A DNA stretch of 64,000 nt from contig CAZXSK010000001.1 in NCBI GenBank assembly GCA_964642855.1, forward strand, positions 113,043 through 177,042. The letters run 5' to 3'. The position numbers were made by a program, and so were the translations under genes. Numbering within the stretch: the first letter of the stretch is position 1; every line of letters starts with the position of its first letter. Below are positions 48,596 to 57,174 of the stretch, in pieces. Under the pieces are notes generated by a model. That model did not search any database. It saw only the letters and a program-made list of their open reading frames with translations, and was not told where the DNA came from. This DNA is from CAZXSK01 sp964642855 (lineage in GTDB: Bacteria > Planctomycetota > Phycisphaerae > SM23-33).

Positions 48596-50665
48596 TCAGT
48601 GATTCAGGTGTGTCTCCGCGAGATCTTCCGGGATGATTTCCAGGTATTCCAGAGCTTCCTGGACGTCGCCCGGAGACAGGAAATAGGCGGGTGTGTCGCC
48701 AAGCCCGGCTTCCATCCTCTGCATCCAGTCGTCCCACTTGCTTACCGGTGTAAGCGCGACTTCCCAATCCTGGGTCCACAGATCCCAACTGGAATGATTG
48801 AACAGCTTCGCCTGCGAGACCGCAGTGATCGTCTCTGAAGGGTTGGCGTTCTTGAACTTCTGGGACCACACCGCGCTGCGGTCATGGGTGCGGGCAACAG
48901 CCAGGAAGCTGAAATATCTTCGCCGCCAGCCTTCATCCGGATCCCGGCTGTAGGGGTTGTAGTCACCTTCCGACGTGTCGATCATGATCGGATACGGCAG
49001 GTCGGAGTCCGTGTCATAATTGCAGGGGTTGCGAACCTCGACCATCGGCCCGATGTCGACCCCGGCAAAAACCCAGAAAGCCGTCATGTACACCTTCTGC
49101 CAGATCGCCTCCTTGGTATCCTCGTCGATGATCAGCGATATGCCGATTTCCTCGTCGACGGTAGTTTCGTACCAGTAGTCATCCCGCCAGATGTGATCGG
49201 CTACCTTCGGCACGGACCACTTGTCCGGATCCTGCCAGCCACCGGCCCACACCGCGATCGGCCGCTCGCCGTTGGTCCGGTACGTGCCGTCCTCCAGCCA
49301 GCGGGAATCGGTCGGAGGATACTTCGACGCGACCTCCACCAGGTAGAACATGGTCTGGTGAACCTTGTTCGGGTCCTGCTGGGCGACGGTACGGGCCTTG
49401 GGATAAGGCCAGACCCACTGGGGGTAATGATACTCCTTCTCCTGCATGCCGGGCTTGAACATGTACTCCAGCTTGATGTTCGCCAGATCGTGACAGAAGC
49501 GATAGAACTGCGTGTCGTTGAGGGCTCCCTCGTGATGCCGATACCACCTTGGCCCGTCCCACTGCCAGTGATCGTTGGCGTACCAGTCGATCCGCTCGAA
49601 TGCCCAACGATACGGGCCGAACGTGTGATAGCCAATCGTCTTCCAGTCGCTCGGTGCCCACCGGCCTGCTGTTCCACCGTCGCTGTTGCCGCGTGCCGAG
49701 CCCCCTACACGCCGGCCTCCGACATTGACATTCCCCCCCCCGCCGCGCGTCTTGCCCACGCCCGGCGTTCCGGGCACCCACTGCCACGCAGTCGCCTGGC
49801 GAATGTAGTGCCTCCACCGATGCAGCCTCGCGTACGGGCCCAGACGGTGAGGATACTTCATATCGGGAATCGCCCCGCCCCTGCCGCCTTGTTCGGACAC
49901 CGTAGCCGAGCCGTCGACGACTCGTTCACTGCCCACCAGGACCGGCCGGAAATCGGGGAACTCACCCCGCCTCGCCGGGATCACCGGAAGCAGTGGCGCG
50001 ATGAAGGCTACGTCGGCGTGGCTTTCCTTTCCGAACTGGACGGCGTTGGCCTGGGCGAGGATGCCAGCCGATTCGCCCGTAGCCTCGGACACCTCGCCCA
50101 ACGTGACCGCCGCCCGCCAGAGCATGCCCGACGGGGCACTGCCTCCCCGGTGCCAGTACGTGTACTCCGTCATGTCAAAGCCGCTGTGGTTGATCGCCTC
50201 GTCGAAGGCGATCAGGATGTCCCTCTGGGTGGCCATGCGCTCCCGGAGCGAGGAAAGCCCTTCCTCCAGCAGGTCGCCGCCGCCGTTCATTGGCGGGATG
50301 CTGCGCTGGAGCTGGTACTCAAGCATCTTCTCCCACTCGGTGGTTTCCTTGCGGGACATCTCGGTGCCCAACGGCAGGGCATCCATGACGGGCACCAGCG
50401 CGATGAGCTTCGCCTGCCCCGTATTGTTCATCGCGACCATGTTCATCGACCGCGCCATCCAATTGGCCCCGCTGATGGCGGCGGAATCCGCGGCGTTCTG
50501 CATCTCCAGCCTGCGGTTGACCTGGTCGCCGAGGTTGTAGACGAAGAAGATCAGCCCGACCAGAACCGTCATGCCGATCAGCGTGACAACCAGCACCTGT
50601 CCGCGGCGCCGGCGACCCGTGCCCGTCGGACGAATGCGTTTCGTTCTGGCCAGTCTCATTCCCAT
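48596..50665 (-). CDS. Large TadG-like protein
   Basis: The 689-residue product has the Tad N-terminal motif (RRRGQVLVVTLIGMTVLVGLIFFVYN, then MQNAADSAAISGANWMA). A very large extracellular domain follows, rich in Trp, Tyr and Gly (for example TRGGGGNVNVGG near residue 310). Typical TadG proteins are 400-600 residues with a von Willebrand A-like domain; I do not see a MIDAS motif here. It may be a pilus-tip or anchoring component. The second ATG at 50659 is an alternative start. Confidence 0.75.
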   Translation of the reverse strand: MGMRLARTKRIRPTGTGRRRRGQVLVVTLIGMTVLVGLIFFVYNLGDQVNRRLEMQNAADSAAISGANWMARSMNMVAMNNTGQAKLIALVPVMDALPLGTEMSRKETTEWEKMLEYQLQRSIPPMNGGGDLLEEGLSSLRERMATQRDILIAFDEAINHSGFDMTEYTYWHRGGSAPSGMLWRAAVTLGEVSEATGESAGILAQANAVQFGKESHADVAFIAPLLPVIPARRGEFPDFRPVLVGSERVVDGSATVSEQGGRGGAIPDMKYPHRLGPYARLHRWRHYIRQATAWQWVPGTPGVGKTRGGGGNVNVGGRRVGGSARGNSDGGTAGRWAPSDWKTIGYHTFGPYRWAFERIDWYANDHWQWDGPRWYRHHEGALNDTQFYRFCHDLANIKLEYMFKPGMQEKEYHYPQWVWPYPKARTVAQQDPNKVHQTMFYLVEVASKYPPTDSRWLEDGTYRTNGERPIAVWAGGWQDPDKWSVPKVADHIWRDDYWYETTVDEEIGISLIIDEDTKEAIWQKVYMTAFWVFAGVDIGPMVEVRNPCNYDTDSDLPYPIMIDTSEGDYNPYSRDPDEGWRRRYFSFLAVARTHDRSAVWSQKFKNANPSETITAVSQAKLFNHSSWDLWTQDWEVALTPVSKWDDWMQRMEAGLGDTPAYFLSPGDVQEALEYLEIIPEDLAETHLNH

Positions 50666-50685
50666 GATTTGTCTCGAAGAATCGA

Positions 50686-53436
50686 TCAGGAGCCCTGATC
50701 GGCCTGCTCGGCCTTTTCCAGCAGATCCTGGACCTCGGGGGTATTCTTCATGCTTTTGGCGATCACGAAATACGCCTTGGCGCTCTTGGCTTCACCTTCG
50801 GCCAGTGCCTCCTTGCCCAGCCGGATGTTCATGCCGTATTTGGCGTCGCGAATCCCATCGGCTACTGCTGCAGGAGGCGTGGGGTACACCTCGCCGGCGT
50901 TCTCGAACAGGTTGATGGCCTTCTTGAAATCCTCCGCCTCCAGGGCAGCCCGGGCGGCGGTCATGCGCTTCTCGAACTCCACCTTCCGGGCCATCGCTTC
51001 CTGCAGAGATTCCACGCGCAGCTTCTCGGAAGGTTTGATGCCAATGGCCTTCTCGTAGGCCGATGCGGCCTTGGCGTATTCACCTTCGTCCCGCAGCTGA
51101 TTGGCCTTGTCCAACTGGATCTCGAACTGGCAGGTGATGATCTTCGCATCCAGCTCGGCGCCCTGGCGGATCTTCCGGGCGTCCATGAACTTCTCCAACG
51201 CCTCGTCCCAGTCCCGTGCGACCATCGCGGCGTCCCCAGCTGCCACCAGCGAGCTGTATTCGGCGTTCTCCTGCAACTCATCCAGCGCATCCTTGGCCTT
51301 CTGATTGTCCGGATTGACCTGCAATGCCCGAACGAACAGTCGCTCGGCTTCCTTGGTCTCACCGTCGACCAGGGCCTTGTTGGCGACGCTTACGTAGTAG
51401 TCGGACTCTACAGTCTTGATCCGCTCGGCCAGTTGTGGCGAGGAACGGATCTCCGAAGCGGCTTTGAGATTCTTCAACTCCTCGGCCAGGTTTCCACGCT
51501 TGGCTGCGCGCTCTGCAGCGGTCATCGCCTCGGCATATTCCCTGCTGCCCTGCATGCTTTCCTTGCGCATCGAGGCCATCTCGCGAAGGTTCTCGATACG
51601 GTCTTCTCCCAGGAGTCGTTCGTTCCTGGGATCATCGAGTTTCTCTACCAGTTCCCCGTAGACCTCTGCTGCAGCTGCGTAGTCCTGCTGCTCGGCCAGT
51701 TCGTCCCCACGTGCCAACATGGTCGAGAGCTGATTCTCCAGTTCGGCCTTGTCGACCTTCTCGATGAAATCGTAGTAGCGCGTCTCAAACATCTTCTGAC
51801 CGGCGTCCAGTCGGCCGTATCGATCCCGCAGGACGTCTCGGGCCTGTTTGAATTCCTTGCTATCCAGGTGCTGCTGGGCTTCCTCCAAAGCCGTCAGGAA
51901 GTCCCTGCTGTTCTGGTAGTAGCTGGAGAGATTCTCGATCTCGGTTTCAACGATTCCACTGGCCCAGTCGGCCAGAGGCTGGTCGTATTTTGTCTGCACG
52001 AGGATCGCCTTGCGTTTGGCTTCGTCGCGGGCGGTAGCGGCGGCCTTCCAGTCCTGACTATCCACCGCGACGCGGCCCCTGGCGACTTCCAGGAGCACCG
52101 ACGCCTTGGCGTATTCCAGCGTGTCCCGGTACTTCTCACGGATCGCTTCAAACTCCGGGATGGACTCCGCGAATTTCCGTTCGTCGAAGAGCTTCTTCGC
52201 TTCGGCGTAGGACGACTGGACCTGCTCCTGGTAGGCCTTCTTCTGGAAGTGCTTCTGCAGACCCAGCGTGATGCCCACCCCGAGGATCCCCAGCACCACG
52301 ACCGCAGCGAGCACAATTTTTGTCCGTGTCGAAAAGCTCGTTTTGGGCACCGGGGCAGTCGGCGCGGCGTCATCGACCGAGTCGCTGCTGCCTTCCTTCT
52401 TACCCGGCAGTGAAGCCCCTTCCAGTGCGCCACCGAGGCTGGTGTCGTCCAGTTGGACCTGCGCCCCTCCCGCTGCCCGCCGGCCCGCTTGACCGGCCTT
52501 TCTCGCCGATCGCCCGCGCGATCCGCCTGCCGCCTTGCGGGCCTTGGGCGAGAAACCCAGCTTGATCGCGCGGCCGAGTTCTTCCATCCCCGCGTACCGG
52601 TCCCGCGGGTCCTTGGCAATCATCTTCATCACGATGTGAGAGAGTTCCGACGGCACCTGCGGATTGATCTCGACCGGGGGCGGGGCTTTCACACCCGGGT
52701 TACCATGCCATTTCATCCACCGGAGGTGTTCGCTGTGCTTGTCGCGCGTGATGTCGGCGAAGACCTCATTGAATTTGTCCCGCCCGAGCAAAAGCTCGTA
52801 CATGATGAAGCCCAGCGAATACATGTCCGCACGCCCGTCGACTGGCTCGTCGCTTTCTCCGTACAGCTCCGGGGCCATGTACTTGGTGGTCCCAAGGACC
52901 ATGGAAGTCTGTCCACTGCTGCCGGCCGCTACGCCGAAATCGGCGATCTTCGGATGCAGCCCTTCGGTGACGATGATATTGGCGGGTTTGATGTCCCGGT
53001 GGATGATTCCCGCCGCGTGGACGTCGTGCAAAGCGGCCGCCAGTCGCCAGAGAATCTGGAGCACCGCCTTCGGCTCGGTCGGGCCAGGATTGTCGGCAAG
53101 CACCCTCTCCAGGCTCGGGCCCTTGACGTATTCCATGACGATGAACAGCCCCTGCTCCTCCTGGAGAAGCTCGTGGATCGTCACCACGGCAGGCTGTTCC
53201 TGTCCGAGACGGGCCAGGATCTGGGCTTCCTTTCGGAACCGTTCGAGAAACTCTTCGTCGGCGGCAAGATGGGTCGACACCTGCTTGATCGCCACGTCGC
53301 GATCGAGAAGCGGGTCGTGACAGCGATAGATGACCGCCTGCCCGCCGATCGCAAGGCGTTCGATCACCTCGTACTTGCCGATCCTGGTTCCGGGCCTGAG
53401 CCCGACGTCTTTTCCCTGTCCGTCCTGGTTGGCCAT
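50686..53436 (-). CDS. Membrane Ser/Thr protein kinase with long repeat-rich C-terminal region
   Basis: The 916-residue Hanks-type kinase has a Gly loop (IGGQAVIY), VAIK with K51, HRDIKPAN with D148, DFG with D166, and APELYG. A Lys/Arg/Gly-rich linker and a membrane helix (about residues 372-393) follow. The rest (about 400-916) is a long alpha-helical, TPR-like extracytoplasmic region with many EYAKAASAYEKA-type units. It lies inside the Tad operon between TadE- and TadG-like genes. Likely substrates are the FHA-partner proteins of the same locus, but that is inference. ATG 53436 has AGGA 12 bases upstream. Confidence 0.94.
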   Translation of the reverse strand: MANQDGQGKDVGLRPGTRIGKYEVIERLAIGGQAVIYRCHDPLLDRDVAIKQVSTHLAADEEFLERFRKEAQILARLGQEQPAVVTIHELLQEEQGLFIVMEYVKGPSLERVLADNPGPTEPKAVLQILWRLAAALHDVHAAGIIHRDIKPANIIVTEGLHPKIADFGVAAGSSGQTSMVLGTTKYMAPELYGESDEPVDGRADMYSLGFIMYELLLGRDKFNEVFADITRDKHSEHLRWMKWHGNPGVKAPPPVEINPQVPSELSHIVMKMIAKDPRDRYAGMEELGRAIKLGFSPKARKAAGGSRGRSARKAGQAGRRAAGGAQVQLDDTSLGGALEGASLPGKKEGSSDSVDDAAPTAPVPKTSFSTRTKIVLAAVVVLGILGVGITLGLQKHFQKKAYQEQVQSSYAEAKKLFDERKFAESIPEFEAIREKYRDTLEYAKASVLLEVARGRVAVDSQDWKAAATARDEAKRKAILVQTKYDQPLADWASGIVETEIENLSSYYQNSRDFLTALEEAQQHLDSKEFKQARDVLRDRYGRLDAGQKMFETRYYDFIEKVDKAELENQLSTMLARGDELAEQQDYAAAAEVYGELVEKLDDPRNERLLGEDRIENLREMASMRKESMQGSREYAEAMTAAERAAKRGNLAEELKNLKAASEIRSSPQLAERIKTVESDYYVSVANKALVDGETKEAERLFVRALQVNPDNQKAKDALDELQENAEYSSLVAAGDAAMVARDWDEALEKFMDARKIRQGAELDAKIITCQFEIQLDKANQLRDEGEYAKAASAYEKAIGIKPSEKLRVESLQEAMARKVEFEKRMTAARAALEAEDFKKAINLFENAGEVYPTPPAAVADGIRDAKYGMNIRLGKEALAEGEAKSAKAYFVIAKSMKNTPEVQDLLEKAEQADQGS

Positions 53437-53495
53437 CTACTGCATCCTGATTGTAAAGAACCCGTCGGCGTCGCTTGGTGGGCGTCGCCGACCTG

Positions 53496-54449
53496 TCAGT
53501 CCACGGTATCGAACCGTTCCACGTCGACGTAATCCTGCGCGCCCTCGTTCTTCATGAAACACGTGGCACGGATCTCCATACCATATTCTCCGTCGCCGAA
53601 GCTCAGCTCCGCCCCGTCGTCGTCCAGCGTAGCAAACAGCCAGGCTCCGTAAGGCACGGAAAGGTACAGCGTGTGATCCACTGTCACCTTGATCTCTTCG
53701 TCAGCCCGGTACCTCTCGTTGTCCGCCGGCGGATTGATCTCGACCGAGGTATAGTCGTCCGCGTAGCCGATCTTCCGGGCGATGCGCCCGTCAACCCATC
53801 CTGGCGTATCCAAGCCCTGGCTCTGGAAGAAATCGGCGAGACCGTCCGTCAGGCCACGATCGTCCGCCGAGGCCAGCGACCGATTTCCGCAGGCAACCGG
53901 GAGAAGCGCATAGACGGCTGCCCGCTTGACGCGCAGATGCTTGAGCGAGCCGGCCGGAGGGTCCAGCCGGTTGGCGCCCTCGCCGCCGCGGCCGCTGAAG
54001 TCTGCCGGAATCTGAACAACCGCCGATCTGCAGGCGCAGTAGGCGGCGTAGTGCACGCAGAGATTGCCCCCCATCAGCATCGATGACTGCACCATGACCA
54101 GCACGATCATCAGCATGATCGGCAGAACAAGAGCGAATTCGACAATCGCGGCGCCTCCCTGCCCGTCGCGAGGCTTGCGACGCTGCCTTGCACCCGACCG
54201 CCACAGGAGGACCATCAGCCCTGAGAGACCGGCCGAGCCGACAACGACCACCACGAGGCATCGCAGGAACAACGGCGAAGTAACCGCCGAGACAATCCAC
54301 GAGGAGTTCCATCTGCCACGAAGCGCAGGCCAGGCTACCGCGGCTACCAAGGCAAGAGAACCGGCCAGCGTGACAAGCCAAGCCTTCAGCGCATCACGAA
54401 AGCCCGGGCCCGTTGCCTCGCAGCCGGGATGTACGTCGGATCGATCCAT
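53496..54449 (-). CDS. TadE-like protein with two extra N-terminal membrane helices
   Basis: The 317-residue protein has two membrane helices (about residues 24-42 and 59-82), then the TadE-type segment GGAAIVEFALVLPIMLMIVLVM. A C-terminal domain with a Cys-rich spot follows (CVHYAAYCACRSAVV), then strands. Usual TadE proteins have only one helix, so the N-terminal pair is unusual. ATG 54449 is 5 bases after the prepilin peptidase stop. The upstream frame to 54533 is not supported. Confidence 0.7.
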   Translation of the reverse strand: MDRSDVHPGCEATGPGFRDALKAWLVTLAGSLALVAAVAWPALRGRWNSSWIVSAVTSPLFLRCLVVVVVGSAGLSGLMVLLWRSGARQRRKPRDGQGGAAIVEFALVLPIMLMIVLVMVQSSMLMGGNLCVHYAAYCACRSAVVQIPADFSGRGGEGANRLDPPAGSLKHLRVKRAAVYALLPVACGNRSLASADDRGLTDGLADFFQSQGLDTPGWVDGRIARKIGYADDYTSVEINPPADNERYRADEEIKVTVDHTLYLSVPYGAWLFATLDDDGAELSFGDGEYGMEIRATCFMKNEGAQDYVDVERFDTVD

Positions 54450-54454
54450 TTCGG

Positions 54455-55033
54455 TCAGATCCCGAAGGGCCAGCGTGCCGCCGCCGGGCCGCGAATCAGC
54501 GTTTCCACGATCGCCAATGCCGTCCCGATGCAAAGCGCAAGTCCGAAAGGCACCTTCGGGCTGTCTTTCGTTGCAGGATCAGGCGGCCGGCCTGGCGTCA
54601 TGCACAGATACAGGAAACGAACGATGCGTCCCATCGTCTCCTTCAGTACGTGACGCTGAAGCATGACGGCAACCGCCATCAGCGCCGCTACGGCGAAACC
54701 ATAGAACATTGCGGCCAGTGTCAGACGCCAACCCGCAAGGGCGCCCACTGCGCCCATCAGTTTCGCGTCGCCGCCGTTGATCCCGCCTGCAAACCAGGCA
54801 ACCAGCATGGGGATGAACCCCACACCGAACCCCGCCAGCGCGCCAACAAAGCCCAGCCGATCTTCCCCGCCGGTGAGACCGCCAACCAGCGTATGGCCGA
54901 TCAGCCCGATGGCGATGGCTGGGTACGTCAGGTAGTTGTAGATCTTACCGCTGCGGACGTCGGTGACCGAAGCGGCTATCAGAACCGCAGCCAGTACCAC
55001 CAGCGCCCACGCGTATGTCCACACGGGCGGCAT
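54455..55033 (-). CDS. cpaA: Prepilin peptidase of the Tad/CpaA type
   Basis: The 192-residue A24 peptidase has several membrane helices and the catalytic Asp motifs SVTDVRSGKIYN and GGDAKLMGAVGA. It cleaves and perhaps methylates Flp prepilins. Length fits CpaA/TadV (no N-terminal Cys domain). ATG 55033 lies inside a 13-bp stem, and TACAAT ends 6 bases before it, so a leaderless or hairpin-controlled start is suggested. Confidence 0.9.
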   Translation of the reverse strand: MPPVWTYAWALVVLAAVLIAASVTDVRSGKIYNYLTYPAIAIGLIGHTLVGGLTGGEDRLGFVGALAGFGVGFIPMLVAWFAGGINGGDAKLMGAVGALAGWRLTLAAMFYGFAVAALMAVAVMLQRHVLKETMGRIVRFLYLCMTPGRPPDPATKDSPKVPFGLALCIGTALAIVETLIRGPAAARWPFGI

Positions 55034-55066
55034 GGGACTATTGTACCAGAAGACCCATGCCGCCCG
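55024..55066 (-). promoter_or_regulatory. Large hairpin covering the cpaA start codon
   Basis: CGGGCGGCATGGG (55024-55036) is the exact reverse complement of CCCATGCCGCCCG (55054-55066): 13 bp with a 17-base loop. The ATG of cpaA lies within one arm, between the flp pilin stop (55087) and cpaA. On the minus strand the loop also contains a -10-like TACAAT (55045-55040). It may slow translation of cpaA, terminate pilin mRNA partly or stabilise its end. Confidence 0.7.
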
Positions 55067-55086
55067 CGAGCGCTACTCGAGGGTTC

Positions 55087-55302
55087 TCAGATTTCATCCG
55101 GCGACATTCCCTCGCGTCCCTTGGCCTTGTCCCAAAGCTCGCCAGCCCACTGGGAAATGTCCTTCCAGAACCAGATGATCACAGCCAGCAGAGGCAGGGC
55201 GATTGCGGCAATCACGAGAATGTACTCGACCATGTCCGCTCCGCCTTCGTCCCGGTGCAGCGCCCGCAGCATGCTTCTGACCTTGTTTACCATCGTATTC
55301 AT
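55087..55302 (-). CDS. flp: Flp-type pilin
   Basis: The 71-residue prepilin has a short basic leader and RDEGGADMVEYILVIAAIALPLLAVII, the Flp/Fap hydrophobic helix with the conserved Glu-Tyr pair (residues 26-27). The peptidase should cut near the Gly-Gly-Ala of residues 20-22. A short tail ends in SPDEI. ATG 55302 has GAGGAAG 6 bases upstream, a strong site fitting an abundant product. It is followed by the hairpin at 55024-55066. Confidence 0.92.
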   Translation of the reverse strand: MNTMVNKVRSMLRALHRDEGGADMVEYILVIAAIALPLLAVIIWFWKDISQWAGELWDKAKGREGMSPDEI

Positions 55303-55357
55303 GAGTTCTTCCTCGGATCAGATCCGTACTTCGCCTTCGGCCGTTCCTGCTGATCCG

Positions 55358-55543
55358 TCAGGGAAACGGCAGCGTCTCCAGAAAACTAACCATGGCGTAA
55401 TGCGTCACCAGGACATCCAGCAGAATCGCGAGCACCGCGATCATCGGAATCCCAAAGGCCACCAGAAGCAGTGTCCACTCGACCGTCTGCTGGCCGCCCT
55501 GGTCCCGGTGAAACCTTCGAACTCTCTGCATCCACGGTGCCAT
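55358..55543 (-). CDS. Second Flp-like pilin or pseudopilin
   Basis: The 61-residue protein has a basic start, RDQGGQQTVEWTLLLVAFGIPMIAVLAILL as the hydrophobic helix, and a short hydrophobic tail. The conserved Glu is present (TVEW), but Tyr is replaced by Trp. It may be a minor pilin. ATG 55543 is 7 bases after the CpaF stop and has GAGGCGAG upstream. Confidence 0.8.
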   Translation of the reverse strand: MAPWMQRVRRFHRDQGGQQTVEWTLLLVAFGIPMIAVLAILLDVLVTHYAMVSFLETLPFP

Positions 55544-55549
55544 CTCGCC

Positions 55550-56671
55550 TCAGTCCTCACTATCGGAGCCGAAGACCTTTCGAGTTAAGTCCCACTTGTC
55601 TCGAAGTATACGAATCTTCGGTTCCCGGGCGAACAGCGACTTCTCTCCGGTCCATTGCAGCGAGCCCTCTCCGGGCATGCCCTGGCCGTCATCCGCCAGT
55701 CCGTATACATATACGTCATGGACCCGGTACTTTCCGTCGTCTCCCAGCGGAAGAACCTCAGAAATCTGCGTCAGACCCCGCCTGCCATCCGTGAAACGGG
55801 TCACCTGCACGATCACATCAATCGCCGAAGCAATCTGGGCCCGAAGCGCGTGGAGGGGCAACTCCACCTTGCTCATCATCGCCAGCGTCTCCAGGCGGTT
55901 CAGCGCATCCATCGGCATGTTGGCGTGCAAGGTCGACATGCTCCCGGCGTGGCCCGAAGTCATCGCCTGGATCATGTCCAGCGCTTCCCCGCCCCGGACC
56001 TCCCCGATAATGATCCGGTCAGGCCGCAACCGAAGCGACGAGCGGAACAGGTCGCGGATATTGACCTCCCCCCTGCCCCACCGATCCGCAGGCCGGGCCT
56101 CCAATGAAATCACGTGCTCCTGCTGGAGCTCCAGTTCCGAAGAATCCTCGATCGTGACGATCCGTTGATGGTGGGGCACGAAGTCACTCAGGACGTTCAG
56201 CAGCGAGGTCTTGCCGCTGGAAGTCCCACCCGCCACCAGGATATTCTTCTCGGCCTCGACGCAGATCTCGAGATACTCCCGGGTCTCGGGTGTCCACGAG
56301 CCCAGTTCCACCAGGTGATCTGCACTGAACATGACCTTCGAAAACTTGCGGATTGTCATGCACACCCCGGTGCGGCACGGCGGAGAGAGAACCACGTGAA
56401 CCCGGCTGCCATCGGGCAGGCGCGAGTCGATCAGCGGATGCTCGAAGTCCAGCCGCTTGCCGGTGTACTGCAACACATTGTTGACCGCCGAAAGCAAGGC
56501 CTCTTCGTCCTCGAATTTCGCTTCGGTCTGGACCAGCCGGCCTTCTTTCTCGACATAGATCTCATCGGGCCGGTTGATCATGATCTCCGAAACGGACGGA
56601 TCTTCCATGAACGGCAGGATGGGCGCGAGGAAGTGTTCGACCGTTGCCTTGAAAATCTGGAGCTTGGCCAT
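55550..56671 (-). CDS. CpaF/TadA secretion ATPase (short form)
   Basis: The 373-residue ATPase has the CpaF core without the FHA domain and without the long N-terminal helical region of the larger copy: LPDGSRVHVVLSP, Walker A AGGTSSGKTS, EDSSELELQQ, IIIGEVRGGEALD and HANMPMDALNRLE. It is the first gene of the Tad locus, with GAAAGG before ATG 56671. Two CpaF ATPases could act as an assembly/retraction pair or as alternative motors. Identity as a second TadA rather than PilT is supported by the LPDGSR and HANMPMD boxes. Confidence 0.92.
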   Translation of the reverse strand: MAKLQIFKATVEHFLAPILPFMEDPSVSEIMINRPDEIYVEKEGRLVQTEAKFEDEEALLSAVNNVLQYTGKRLDFEHPLIDSRLPDGSRVHVVLSPPCRTGVCMTIRKFSKVMFSADHLVELGSWTPETREYLEICVEAEKNILVAGGTSSGKTSLLNVLSDFVPHHQRIVTIEDSSELELQQEHVISLEARPADRWGRGEVNIRDLFRSSLRLRPDRIIIGEVRGGEALDMIQAMTSGHAGSMSTLHANMPMDALNRLETLAMMSKVELPLHALRAQIASAIDVIVQVTRFTDGRRGLTQISEVLPLGDDGKYRVHDVYVYGLADDGQGMPGEGSLQWTGEKSLFAREPKIRILRDKWDLTRKVFGSDSED

Positions 56672-56826
56672 GGGTGCCTTTCGCGAAGGTTCCTTGCTTA
56701 CTCTGAAACACCGCCGGAGCCGATAGGAGCCGCCCTGCCGGCCTGGTGATGCCTCAACCCTGGAGTGTAAACCGACAGGGAACCTGGAGCAAGGACGCCC
56801 GAATTCCGATTACTTATCTCGCAGCC

Positions 56827-56855
56827 TTGAAGGGCCGGGGACGGGTCGTTAGAAT
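56827..56855 (+). promoter_or_regulatory. Sigma-70 promoter of tRNA-Ser
   Basis: TTGAAG (56827-56832), a 17-base spacer and TAGAAT (56850-56855) lie 23 bases before the tRNA. Good consensus match. Confidence 0.7.
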
Positions 56856-56878
56856 CCCCGATCCTGCAGGACAGCGAC

Positions 56879-56964
<86 letters not shown>

Positions 56965-56971
56965 TTGAAGC

Positions 56972-57010
56972 AAACGGGTCGACCGTAAAGGTCGGCCCGT
57001 TTTGCGTTTC
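56972..57010 (+). terminator. Terminator of tRNA-Ser
   Basis: AAACGGGTCGACC (56972-56984) pairs with GGTCGGCCCGTTT (56990-57002), 13 bp with one G-T pair and a 5-base loop, followed by TGCGTTT. It starts 9 bases after the tRNA. Confidence 0.85.
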
Positions 57011-57174
57011 AATGGGGGATAACCCCGCCCGGTGCAGTCCCCGCAGCAGCGGCCCGTGGGTTTGACGACCCCAGGCGGCTGCCAACATGCCACGAGGTCT
57101 CCCACAGACCGGAACCCAGGCCGTTCCGCCGTTTTCCTATAGGGAGTAATCCCGAACGCAGAAAGGCAAATCCC

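Noticed and set aside
57140..57160. T7-promoter-like CTATAGGGAG before the PQQ/HEAT gene
   Set aside because: Only 10 bases match and no phage genes are present; it is a chance match.
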